A model generated the notes under the pieces. The model was not told the DNA's origin. It saw nothing but the letters and a program-made list of their open reading frames with translations, and did no database searches. Shown here one piece after another: positions 56,543-64,000 of a stretch of 64,000 nucleotides of DNA. Position 1 is the first letter of the stretch. Each line of letters opens with the position of its first letter. Position numbers and translations under genes: made by a program. Origin of the DNA: Arenibacter sp. F26102 (GTDB lineage Bacteria; Bacteroidota; Bacteroidia; Flavobacteriales; Flavobacteriaceae); contig NZ_JALKBC010000014.1 of the NCBI RefSeq assembly GCF_023015865.1, forward strand, positions 62,001-126,000. Reading direction: 5' to 3'.

Positions 56543-58810
56543 CTAAAACCAATAACCTATACTAAAAAAGAAGTGGTTCTCCTTAATTTCGGGGGAATAG
56601 GAATAGAACACCTGAATAGGGCCAATAAAAGATTCAAGTCCATAACCCAGTGCATAGCCGGAATACTCTGGAGCTTTAAACCAATCTGCCGTTCTAAACA
56701 GATCATCACCCACATTGGCAAAATTTGCAGCAAACAACATATGGTTCTTGGAAACAAACTCAAAATCCATTCTGGCGTACGCCTTAACATAGCTATTCCC
56801 TACCAAACTTAGAAAATCATATCCGTAAAACGGTGTAAAATTGTTTATTAAATGGTTCCCATAACCGCCTAACACAAAATCGAGGGAGGTAACAGGAGAT
56901 ATCCCCCATTTAAATCCTCCTTCCGTTTCCAGATTTAAGTAAAGATTTCTTGCCAAGGAAAATGCCCCTCCCATTCTCGCCTTACCGATGGAGAATTCCT
57001 TGAAATTATCGTTGAAGTCGGTCGATAATACATAAAAATGAAAGTCCCCATCAAAAAACAAACCTTTGGTAGGGAAATAAATATCATCATAAGAATCAAA
57101 GGTAAGCTGCCCATATGTACTGTAATAGCTGCTTTTTTCAAAATAGGTCCTCTTATTTCCGGTGCCGGAAGGATTGGCAATGGTATCCAATTGTCCTAAG
57201 GTTTTGGTGCTATATTTCAATAATTTATGTTCCAATCCAAGAATAAAAGAAAATTCTTCCTCTATTACGGTTTGCACATAAACTTGATTCGTTAAATCCG
57301 TAGCGCTTAAGTTTATTTTTCTAATATTGGAATTATTGTCTACATCAAAATTGGATTTTATCAAATCAAAATCAATTTCCTTATTAAAATCATCGAATCT
57401 GGAATTTATACCAAAACTCCAATAAAAGCCTTTATCCACATAATATTCCAAGTTATACCTAAGATTGTCACCTATTATCAAATCGATAGAGGCCACATCG
57501 TCGTCCATTAAAACGTTCTTCCTCGTAAGGTTTACAATTCCCGCACTTTTGTAAAGATCATCAAAATGAACTCCAAGGCGAATGAACATCTTATCAGGGT
57601 TTTCCTTAACGTCCAACAACAGCTCCACCCCTTCCCCATTATTAAGCAGTTCGTATTTAATGGCCCTAAAGTTTCCTGTGGCGGACAAATTGTTGATTCC
57701 CTGCTGCAATTTTTTAAAGGTTATTTTATCGTCTACATTGAATCTTAATTTACCTTTTATATAGGCCCTGGAATAATTATAATTCCCTTGGATTGTTAAT
57801 TCATTGACCAAAAGCGTATCATTTATCCCGGCAGCTATAATCTTTTGCCTCTGAATATTGTGGTCATCCGCAATTTTATACAATTCCGACAAATGCAATC
57901 TAGCCGCTTCCACGCCCCTATCTATGATTACTTTTCCCATGTCAAAATCTATCACCGAGTAATCCTTAATATCCGGGGTGATATATACGTCGGTTTGGGC
58001 CGACTTTTTTTCCATATCCCTTACCGTTCTGTAATTATTGATCTGTAGCAGTATTTCCGTTGCACTCAATAAGGATTCCCTATCGGACAGCCCATGCTGT
58101 ACATCCACACCTATTACCACATCGGCACCCATCTTCTTTAATTCCCCGATAGGATAATTATTTACCACACCTCCGTCAATCAAAACCCTTCCGTTGATCT
58201 CTACGGGTCTAAAAAGTGAGGGAAACGTTCCACTAGCTAGAATTGCCTCGGGCAAATAGCCTTTATCCAACAATACCTGATCTCCAGTTTCTACATCTGT
58301 GGCGACACATAAAAAAGGGATTGGAAGTTTACTGAAATCCTCAATATCCTTAACATGGAACAACAACCTAACGAACTCGTTATATATACTTTGTCCTCCA
58401 GAAATGGCCTGGGGAATGGAAATTTTAAACTTGTTGAACGGAAGCGTCAGGGCATATCTTTCCGAATCTTCCTTCTCATAAAATGTTTTGGCGCTTCTAG
58501 GTACATTGTCCTGAATCAATGACTCGAAATCGGTATTTTTAAATATGGAATCCAATTCTTTTGCAGAATAACCCGAAGCGTAGAGGGCCCCAACAATTGC
58601 CCCCATACTGGTTCCAGTTATATAGTCGATTTTAACCCCAGCCTCTTCAATAACCTTTAAGGCTCCTATATGGGCCAATCCCTTTGCGCCACCACCGCTC
58701 AATACAAGCCCCACTTTTACATCCTTCGCATCCTTATTTTCCGTCTTTTCCTGTGCAAGGAACAGTTGTGGAAAAATTAGTAAACATAATATGTATAGTG
58801 ACTTTAGCAT
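56543..58810 (-). CDS. Patatin-like phospholipase with C-terminal Omp85-type barrel
   Basis: The 755-residue protein has a signal peptide (about 1-20, FLAQ) and a patatin domain (about 32-230): the oxyanion GGGAKG (39-44), nucleophile Ser68 in GTSMG and catalytic Asp212 in DGG. A POTRA-like region follows (about 310-380, with ELTIQGNYNYSRAYIKGKLRFN), then a beta-barrel of Omp85 type ending FFFSIGYWF with terminal Phe. The layout matches bacterial patatins such as FplA or PlpD, where the lipase is held by an outer-membrane barrel. It is cotranscribed with uvrC (17 bp apart), with no obvious functional tie. The lipid substrate is unknown. Confidence 0.9.
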   Translation of the reverse strand: MLKSLYILCLLIFPQLFLAQEKTENKDAKDVKVGLVLSGGGAKGLAHIGALKVIEEAGVKIDYITGTSMGAIVGALYASGYSAKELDSIFKNTDFESLIQDNVPRSAKTFYEKEDSERYALTLPFNKFKISIPQAISGGQSIYNEFVRLLFHVKDIEDFSKLPIPFLCVATDVETGDQVLLDKGYLPEAILASGTFPSLFRPVEINGRVLIDGGVVNNYPIGELKKMGADVVIGVDVQHGLSDRESLLSATEILLQINNYRTVRDMEKKSAQTDVYITPDIKDYSVIDFDMGKVIIDRGVEAARLHLSELYKIADDHNIQRQKIIAAGINDTLLVNELTIQGNYNYSRAYIKGKLRFNVDDKITFKKLQQGINNLSATGNFRAIKYELLNNGEGVELLLDVKENPDKMFIRLGVHFDDLYKSAGIVNLTRKNVLMDDDVASIDLIIGDNLRYNLEYYVDKGFYWSFGINSRFDDFNKEIDFDLIKSNFDVDNNSNIRKINLSATDLTNQVYVQTVIEEEFSFILGLEHKLLKYSTKTLGQLDTIANPSGTGNKRTYFEKSSYYSTYGQLTFDSYDDIYFPTKGLFFDGDFHFYVLSTDFNDNFKEFSIGKARMGGAFSLARNLYLNLETEGGFKWGISPVTSLDFVLGGYGNHLINNFTPFYGYDFLSLVGNSYVKAYARMDFEFVSKNHMLFAANFANVGDDLFRTADWFKAPEYSGYALGYGLESFIGPIQVFYSYSPEIKENHFFFSIGYWF

Positions 58811-58827
58811 GTAGTTAAGGTAACTCT

Positions 58828-60615
58828 TTAATGAAAGTTTTCGTAAATTTTCTTGGCTTTTGACATTCCAATGGTTTTAGCCAAATTCTCCAAACTGGCT
58901 TCCTTTATCCTTTTAACCGATTTATAATTTTTCAGCAATTCCTCAACGGTTTTTTCCCCTATTCCCTCTATACTTTCCAATTCGGAGTTAATAGCAGCCT
59001 TGCTTCGTTTATTTCTGTGAAATGTAATCCCAAATCTGTGGGCTTCATTTCGCAGTTGTTGAATTATCTTCAACGATTCGGACTTTTTATCCAAATATAA
59101 AGGAATAGGATCTTCTGGGAAGTAAATTTCCTCCAATCTTTTAGCAATACCTATAATGGCAATTTTTCCTCTTAAGCCCAGCATATCCAAACTTTTTAAG
59201 GCGGATGACAGCTGCCCCTTACCCCCATCTATAACAATAAGTTGAGGCAAAGGCTGTTGCTCCTCCAAAAGACGCTTATAACGCCTATAAACAACCTCCT
59301 CCATAGAAGCAAAGTCATCAGGGCCTTCAACAGTTTTGATATTATAATGCCTATACTCCTTTTTGGAAGGCTTACCATCCCTAAAAACAACACAGGCCGC
59401 TACAGGATTGCTTCCCTGGATGTTGGAGTTATCAAAACACTCAATATGTCTTGGTTCCGTTGAAAGTCGCAAATCCTTTTTCATTTGCCCCATTATTCTA
59501 TTTGTATGTCTGTCAGGATCAATAATCATTATTTGTTTAAACCGGTCCTGCCTAAAAAATTTGGCATTTCGCTCTGAAAGATCCAGTATCTTTTTTTTAT
59601 CTCCCAACTTGGGCACGACCACTTTTAGGTGCGCTTCCAAGGTAACCGCAAAAGGGACATATATCTCGGTTGAATGCGAATTGAATCTTTGTCTTATTTC
59701 AACTATCGCCAATTGTAGCAAATCACTATCCGTTTCATCCAATTTCTTTTTTATTTCCATGGTATGGGAACGTATTATGGAGCCATGGGAAAGTTGCAGA
59801 AAATTAACGTATGCAAAAACCTCATCGGAAATTATGGTAAACACATCCACATTATTGATCTTTGGGTTTACAATGGTGGTCTTTACCTGATAATTTTCCA
59901 AAACATCTATCTTATCCTTTATTAGTTGTGCTTCCTCAAACTTCATATCCTGTGCCAAGGAAATCATCTGCGTTTTGAAATAGTGAAGGGATGATTTGAA
60001 ATTACCTTTAATAATTTCCCGTATCTCCTGTATCTGCCTATTGTAGTCTTCCTCCAACTGGTAACCTTCACAGGGTCCCTTACAATTTCCCAAATGATAC
60101 TCCAAACAAACCTTATATTTACCTGCCGCTACTTTCTCTGAAGAAAGATCATAATTACATGTGCGCAACGGATATACACTTTTTATTAGGTCCAATAAGG
60201 TATGAACGGTTTTCATACTTGTGTACGGCCCAAAATATTCCGACCCATCCTTTATAAATTTCCTGGTAGGAAAGATCCTGGGAAACTTTTCCTTTTTGAT
60301 ACAAATCCATGGAAACGTTTTATCGTCCTTGAGCAATACATTGTACCTAGGGCGGTATTTCTTAATTAGATTATTTTCCAATAAAAGGGCATCGGACTCG
60401 GTAGGCACCACAATATGTCTAATAGATCTTATTTTCTTAACAAGAACACGGGTCTTTCCTATCTCATGTTGCTTATTAAAATATGAACTGACCCTTTTTT
60501 TTAGGTTCTTGGCCTTACCTACATATAGAATCCTATCTTCAACATCATAAAATTGATATACCCCTGGATTGGCAGGAAGAGAACTCAATTGAACTTCTAT
60601 AGGTATATGGGACAT
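58828..60615 (-). CDS. uvrC: Excinuclease ABC subunit C
   Basis: The 595-residue nuclease makes both cuts in nucleotide excision repair with UvrA and UvrB. It has the GIY-YIG domain at the N-terminus (GVYQFYDVEDRILYVGKAKNLKKR), the Cys-rich segment CNYDLS...CLEYHLGNCKGPCEGY, the UVR motif, the RNase H-like nuclease domain (with ECFDNSNIQGSNPVAACVVF and IVIDGGKGQL) and a C-terminal helix-hairpin-helix region (SIEGIGEKTVEELLKNYKSV). Length is normal. It is the first gene of a two-gene operon with the patatin/Omp85 protein. Its upstream gap is 578 bp and includes a small peptide gene facing away. Confidence 0.97.
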   Translation of the reverse strand: MSHIPIEVQLSSLPANPGVYQFYDVEDRILYVGKAKNLKKRVSSYFNKQHEIGKTRVLVKKIRSIRHIVVPTESDALLLENNLIKKYRPRYNVLLKDDKTFPWICIKKEKFPRIFPTRKFIKDGSEYFGPYTSMKTVHTLLDLIKSVYPLRTCNYDLSSEKVAAGKYKVCLEYHLGNCKGPCEGYQLEEDYNRQIQEIREIIKGNFKSSLHYFKTQMISLAQDMKFEEAQLIKDKIDVLENYQVKTTIVNPKINNVDVFTIISDEVFAYVNFLQLSHGSIIRSHTMEIKKKLDETDSDLLQLAIVEIRQRFNSHSTEIYVPFAVTLEAHLKVVVPKLGDKKKILDLSERNAKFFRQDRFKQIMIIDPDRHTNRIMGQMKKDLRLSTEPRHIECFDNSNIQGSNPVAACVVFRDGKPSKKEYRHYNIKTVEGPDDFASMEEVVYRRYKRLLEEQQPLPQLIVIDGGKGQLSSALKSLDMLGLRGKIAIIGIAKRLEEIYFPEDPIPLYLDKKSESLKIIQQLRNEAHRFGITFHRNKRSKAAINSELESIEGIGEKTVEELLKNYKSVKRIKEASLENLAKTIGMSKAKKIYENFH

Positions 60616-61056
60616 TTATATTAAGGAGATTTTCTAATTTACTTGACTTAGGAAAATTACTGTCTTTTTCCCAAAGGACACAAAATTTATACCTTTTTAA
60701 CTCCCTTCTTCAAATTTGTAAAAGATAAATTAGGTAACCCTTTAGTTAACACCTGCATACTTAATTTGAAAATTAGCAATCCTCATTTTCCATCTGTAAT
60801 CCAATAAAATTCGTTAAGCCAAAAAAAATTATCGATTAAATGCATTTTGAGTCCAAATTTCCGTTATCGTACACTATTTTATAACTAATTGTAAAACAGC
60901 ATTTTAAAGCAATTCATTTAAAAGTTTTACGTGACAAATAGTCCAAAATCCAAAATAATTGTTAAAAACCGTGTATTTCATCGATAAAATGATACCCTTG
61001 GTGGATGATTAATTAATATTTTACCTATATTTAGAAAAATTAAAATTATTTAACGC
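60616..61056. other. Intergenic region upstream of uvrC
   Basis: About 440 AT-rich bases between uvrC and the short membrane-peptide frame at 61057. It should contain the uvrC promoter. No RNA gene, repeat or credible frame is visible to me. Confidence 0.45.
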
Positions 61057-61143
61057 ATGGACAACTATATAATAACTTTGGGAACGTATTTAATTCTTAT
61101 GCTTTTTTTCAAAATTTATTATGCTGTGGCTTCCAAGGAATAG
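61057..61143 (+). CDS. Short membrane peptide gene (28 aa)
   Basis: A frame of 28 codons encoding MDNYIITLGTYLILMLFF-like sequence followed by KIYYAVASKE: a single hydrophobic helix with a short polar tail, below the size cut of most gene finders. It precedes the 5-formyl-THF cyclo-ligase gene by 50 bp on the same strand. The high share of hydrophobic codons argues for a real membrane peptide, but no ribosome binding site is clear and conservation is untested. Confidence 0.4.
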   Translation: MDNYIITLGTYLILMLFFKIYYAVASKE

Positions 61144-61193
61144 TTTTTCTGATTTATCCCTTCCCACGAAAGCTCCGATTATAACCAACTAAT

Positions 61194-61754
61194 ATGTTGA
61201 AAAAGGATTTGCGTTTAATCTACTCCGAACGCCGTAAAAATCTTACTCCACAAAAAATATCAGATTTAAGTTTATCACTAGCCAACCTGCTGCTTAAATT
61301 ACCCATTTGGAATTATTCCTACTATCATTTATTCCTTTCAATTACCGAAAAAAAAGAAGTTGACACCAGCTTTATAATGTCCATTTTACAAGGCAAGGAC
61401 AAAAATATTCTACTTCCTAAAATGTTGGACGACCAAAATCTGATCAACTTTTTACTTACCGATAATACCATAATAAAAAAAAATCACTGGAACATCCCTG
61501 AACCGGTAGACGGAATTGAAGTGCCTCCGGAGAAAATAGACGTCGTATTTCTTCCGTTAATGGCATTTGACCTAGAGGGCCACAGAGTTGGTTATGGGAA
61601 GGGTTTTTATGATGTGCTACTACAAAAGTGCAAACCCGATGTTATTAAGGTGGGACTTTCCCTTTTTGAGGCAGAGGAAAAAATAATGGACATAAATCCG
61701 CAGGATATACCTTTAAACTATTGTGTTACCCCTGATCGGATACATTCGTTTTAA
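61194..61754 (+). CDS. 5-formyltetrahydrofolate cyclo-ligase
   Basis: The 186-residue enzyme converts 5-formyl-THF to 5,10-methenyl-THF with ATP, keeping the folate pool in use. Signatures are MLKKDLRLIYSERRKNLTPQKI near the N-terminus, LLPKMLDDQNLINFLL, and the phosphate-binding VGYGKGFYDVLLQKCKPD segment (split here). The last 29 bp overlap the convergent lspA gene. Length is normal. Confidence 0.93.
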   Translation: MLKKDLRLIYSERRKNLTPQKISDLSLSLANLLLKLPIWNYSYYHLFLSITEKKEVDTSFIMSILQGKDKNILLPKMLDDQNLINFLLTDNTIIKKNHWNIPEPVDGIEVPPEKIDVVFLPLMAFDLEGHRVGYGKGFYDVLLQKCKPDVIKVGLSLFEAEEKIMDINPQDIPLNYCVTPDRIHSF

Positions 61755-62376
61755 CTTCTTCCGAACTTTCCGCAAAAGCTTTTTTATTGAAAACAATTAA
61801 GATGCCCACGCCTGTGCTAATAGCCGTATCCGCAATATTGAAAACAGGTTCGAAAAAACGAAAATTATTTCCACCCACCATGGGCACCCACTCCGGCCAT
61901 ACTGCGTCTATCATAGGAAAGTAAAGCATATCTACCACCTTTCCATGAAATATACTACCATATGGCTCCGAAGAAAAGGCCGTTGCTACTTGTGAATAGC
62001 TATCGTTAAAGATCAAACCGTAAAATACAGAATCCAAAATATTTCCCAATGCACCTGCGAATATGAGCGATACAGCCAGTATTAGGGTTTTTGAAGAATT
62101 CTTTTTAATGGTATCATACAACCAGTACCCAATTCCAACAATAGCGAATAACCGAAATATGGTCAGTATCAACTTTCCTACCACATCCGATATGGGCAGC
62201 AAATCGCTTAATTTAGTTCCCCAGGCAGCACCTTCATTTTCAATAAACAAAATCTTGAACCAACTAAATACATCTACCGATTCGCCTAAAACAAAGTGTG
62301 TTTTAATATAAACTTTACTTATCTGGTCGATAGCCAGTATTATGATTATGATAATCAGGGATTTCTTTAAACTCAT
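61726..62376 (-). CDS. lspA: Lipoprotein signal peptidase II
   Basis: The 216-residue inner-membrane aspartyl peptidase cuts signal peptides from lipoproteins, which this window encodes in numbers. Four transmembrane helices are visible. The two catalytic Asp residues lie in GALGNILDSVFYG and FNIADTAISTGVGIL, the latter the family signature. The protein has about 40 residues more than E. coli LspA, including a loop with NDSYSQVATAFSSEPYGSIF and a polar C-terminal tail, as is common in Flavobacteria. It is downstream of ileS and the DksA-like gene, echoing the ileS-lspA linkage in many bacteria. TATTTTTG on the minus strand (62397-62404) is an exact -7 match upstream of its start. Confidence 0.96.
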   Translation of the reverse strand: MSLKKSLIIIIIILAIDQISKVYIKTHFVLGESVDVFSWFKILFIENEGAAWGTKLSDLLPISDVVGKLILTIFRLFAIVGIGYWLYDTIKKNSSKTLILAVSLIFAGALGNILDSVFYGLIFNDSYSQVATAFSSEPYGSIFHGKVVDMLYFPMIDAVWPEWVPMVGGNNFRFFEPVFNIADTAISTGVGILIVFNKKAFAESSEEVKTNVSDQG

Positions 62377-62396
62377 TATTTAAAAAATAGGTTCGG

Positions 62397-62404
62397 CAAA
62401 AATA
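62397..62404 (-). promoter_or_regulatory. Predicted -7 element for lspA
   Basis: TATTTTTG on the minus strand, an exact match to TAnnTTTG, 20 nt upstream of the lspA start. It overlaps the gap after the DUF4097-like gene, and the expected -33 would lie inside that gene's end. Confidence 0.4.
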
Positions 62405-62410
62405 AACATA

Positions 62411-63031
62411 TTATTCGGTTTTCCTTATGTTGATATTTCCGCTTACAGAATTAAGCCTAAAATGATTATCTCCAGAAGAAATAGCGTCCCGATTAATTTG
62501 GCCATATTTGGTAATTGCAATAATATCGGCATTTTTTGTAATTAGATCTATATTTCCACTTTGGGTGCTCACAGAAACATTTTCTCCTTCTCCCTTAAAG
62601 GCGCATGCGCCATCGGACAAGCTGATTTTTAGTCCTGAATATTCCCCGGTTACTTTAACATTGCTACTGGTACCGTACAACAGGACATTGAGGGATTTTG
62701 GTATGGATATTTTTAATGAGATGGAAACCACCTTGTGTGTACTTAATTTGTCGTTCGGAGGAATAAAATTGGGTTGAAATCCGGTATCGACCAAAAGTGA
62801 AGTTCCCTCTTGTTTTACATTTACCAATAAATTTTGCAGATACTCACCATCAATAGTCCCCACCACGGTTATATTGGGTATATCCACAGTTTCCAAGGCA
62901 ACGGAATAACAATTCTTGGCATTGATCTGAATAAACGAAATATTGGAATCTTCCATGGTTTTAACGACCATCTTTTGGGCTGCTAAAATACAAGTACCCA
63001 TTAGGAAGAGAAGAACTACAACTAGTCTCAT
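62411..63031 (-). CDS. Secreted DUF4097-like beta-repeat protein
   Basis: The 206-residue protein has a signal peptide (about 1-18, CILAAQ) and a C-terminal region that looks like a short right-handed beta-helix (about 110-200), with rungs such as LNVLLYGTSSNVKVTGEYSGLKISLSDG and NVSVSTQSGNIDLITKNADI (broken here). This is the pattern of DUF4097/putative adhesin proteins. Its role is unknown. The start at 63031 is preceded on its own strand, only 5 nt away, by the terminator of the DksA-like gene (63037-63060), so expression depends on read-through or on an internal promoter. The next gene, lspA, begins 34 bp after its stop. Confidence 0.8.
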   Translation of the reverse strand: MRLVVVLLFLMGTCILAAQKMVVKTMEDSNISFIQINAKNCYSVALETVDIPNITVVGTIDGEYLQNLLVNVKQEGTSLLVDTGFQPNFIPPNDKLSTHKVVSISLKISIPKSLNVLLYGTSSNVKVTGEYSGLKISLSDGACAFKGEGENVSVSTQSGNIDLITKNADIIAITKYGQINRDAISSGDNHFRLNSVSGNINIRKTE

Positions 63032-63036
63032 AATAA

Positions 63037-63060
63037 AAAAACGCCTTTTCAGGCGTTTTT
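63037..63060 (-). terminator. Intrinsic terminator after the DksA-like gene
   Basis: A 10-bp stem (AAAAACGCCT at 63037-63046, AGGCGTTTTT at 63051-63060) with a 4-nt loop and a T-rich tail on the minus strand, 5 nt beyond the DksA-like stop. Confidence 0.85.
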
Positions 63061-63065
63061 AAATT

Positions 63066-63449
63066 TTAGGATTGCATATTTTTTGCTTCTATACTAAGCG
63101 TAGCGTGAGGCACTAGCTTTAGTCGTTCTTTACTGATCAACTTTCCAGTAACACGGCAAATACCATAGGTTTTGTTTTCTATTCGTAACAAAGCGTTTTT
63201 TAGATCTCTAATAAACTTCTCTTGTCGAATTGCCAATTGGGTATTAGCTTCTTTGCTCATTGTTTCCGAGCCTTCCTCAAATGCCTTGAACGTTGGTGAG
63301 GTATCATCTGTACCGTTGTTACCATCATTCATATAAGAACTCTTTAAAAGTTCCAAGTGACTTTTTGCTTTTACAATTTTCTCCTCGATCAGGATTTTAA
63401 ACTCGTTTAAATCCTTATCCGCATATCTTACTTTTAATTCTTCGGCCAT
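63066..63449 (-). CDS. DksA/TraR family regulator lacking zinc-finger cysteines
   Basis: The 127-residue protein resembles DksA/TraR: a long coiled-coil hairpin (about 10-85) followed by a degenerate globular part with YGICRVTGKLISKERL and LVPHATLSIE. In E. coli DksA four Cys bind zinc; here only Cys in GICRV is left, as in other Bacteroidota members. These proteins bind the RNA polymerase secondary channel and change promoter choice, often with ppGpp. It lies between ileS (4 bp upstream) and a terminator, so it is probably cotranscribed with ileS. Confidence 0.93.
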   Translation of the reverse strand: MAEELKVRYADKDLNEFKILIEEKIVKAKSHLELLKSSYMNDGNNGTDDTSPTFKAFEEGSETMSKEANTQLAIRQEKFIRDLKNALLRIENKTYGICRVTGKLISKERLKLVPHATLSIEAKNMQS

Positions 63450-63453
63450 AATC

Positions 63454-64000
63454 TTAATGTTTTACTATAAACAATCTGGTATTAACTTCATCGAAAGCTA
63501 TTTCTATTCCCATGTCCATGCTCTCTTCAAAGTTAAGTTCTGCTGCCAAGGTCTCGGTCTTAATATATGCAATATTACTTTCTACCGCGTCCTGGACAAA
63601 TCCATTTTTCAATAATTTAATATCTATTTTATCTGTCACTTCAAAACCAGATTCCTTTCTTAGGTTTTGAATTCTATTGACTAGTTCCCTAGCAATACCT
63701 TCCTTTCTCAGGTCCTCATTGATGGAAATATCCAAGGCCACTGTAAGATGTCCTGAACTTGCCACCAACCAACCTTCTATATCTTGGGAGGAAACTTCTA
63801 CATCCTGTAACTGTAAAGTAATACTTTTATTATCAATATGCAGTAAAATTTCGCCTTCCTGTTCAATTTTTTGGATATCATCCTGATCCAACTGCGCTAC
63901 TGCACTGGCAATCAACTTCATATCCTTCCCAAACTTTGGCCCCAAGGTTTTAAAATTGGGTTTAATTTGTTTTACCAAGATTCCAGAAGCGTCATCCAAC
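63454..64000 (-). CDS. ileS: Isoleucine--tRNA ligase, C-terminal part (5' end outside window)
   Basis: About 181 residues of the C-terminal region are in the window; the gene runs beyond the right edge, so the apparent start is not real. The piece fits the end of the long flavobacterial IleRS (about 1130 residues), with VKQIKPNFKTLGPKFGKDMKLIASAV, the DLRKEGIARELVNRIQNLRKESGFEVTDKIDI segment (broken here) and the terminal beta-rich tail. Part of the anticodon-binding and C-terminal editing-associated region is here; the catalytic HIGH and KMSKS motifs are outside. The DksA-like gene follows 4 bp downstream. Confidence 0.95.
   Translation of the reverse strand, partial: LDDASGILVKQIKPNFKTLGPKFGKDMKLIASAVAQLDQDDIQKIEQEGEILLHIDNKSITLQLQDVEVSSQDIEGWLVASSGHLTVALDISINEDLRKEGIARELVNRIQNLRKESGFEVTDKIDIKLLKNGFVQDAVESNIAYIKTETLAAELNFEESMDMGIEIAFDEVNTRLFIVKH

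Noticed and set aside
56516-56812. Plus-strand 98-codon frame opposite the end of the patatin gene
   Set aside because: It is antisense to well-conserved barrel codons and its predicted protein is odd in composition.
59363-59890. Plus-strand 175-codon frame inside uvrC
   Set aside because: Antisense to the conserved UvrC nuclease region, with no domain of its own.

Overview
The window reads as a stretch of chromosome from a marine member of the Flavobacteriaceae (Bacteroidota), close in style to Zobellia, Maribacter or Arenibacter; the genus is an inference. The evidence is low G+C, four TonB-dependent receptors, a SusD fragment, many lipoproteins with flavobacterial families (DUF4270, DUF5689, DUF3108, DUF1080), a short epsilon subunit of ATP synthase, a cysteine-poor DksA/TraR protein, and Bacteroidota-type promoter elements (TAnnTTTG). 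I see no rRNA, tRNA, CRISPR array, prophage or insertion sequence.

Layout. Positions 1-9724 are accessory and catabolic: the end of a SusD-type lipoprotein, a membrane-bound TPR/AraC-type regulator facing it, then a plus-strand run (glyoxalase-like protein, DoxX-like protein, serine beta-lactamase-like lipoprotein, sulfatase, small monooxygenase, exported Gfo/Idh/MocA protein, exported amidohydrolase) ending at a REP-like palindromic element near 9.8 kb. Positions 9.9-28.8 kb are mostly housekeeping: atpDC, a TonB receptor/SGNH lipoprotein pair, glmS, a DUF4270 lipoprotein and a truncated GT5 glycogen synthase-like protein, divergent from panC-panD and a flippase-like membrane protein, then an esterase-like protein with a lost nucleophile, radA, an aldo/keto reductase and exonuclease III. 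Positions 29.0-37.4 kb hold a TonB receptor, glyS, a coiled-coil membrane protein, comF, an Ig-like lipoprotein, a nitrilase-family amidase and an ankyrin protein. Positions 38.0-40.6 kb encode a soluble multi-PAS histidine kinase with a single-domain response regulator.

The most interesting block is 40.6-46.0 kb: a DUF5689/lamin-tail-domain lipoprotein downstream of a TonB receptor, with a secreted DNase I-fold hydrolase divergent from them. I read it as a candidate outer-membrane system for attacking and importing a phosphodiester substrate such as extracellular nucleic acid. This is inferred from domain logic and not shown.

Positions 46-64 kb return to core functions: DUF1080, a small cytochrome b-like membrane protein, a TonB receptor, a tight four-gene operon (DUF3108, tryptophan 2,3-dioxygenase, M23 peptidase, pgi), hppD, uvrC with a patatin/Omp85 protein, 5-formyl-THF cyclo-ligase, lspA, a DUF4097-like protein, a DksA/TraR protein and the 3' end of ileS. 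Two short membrane-peptide genes (26798-26905 and 61057-61143) and several intrinsic terminators are also described. All database comparisons are from memory of the families; none was run.
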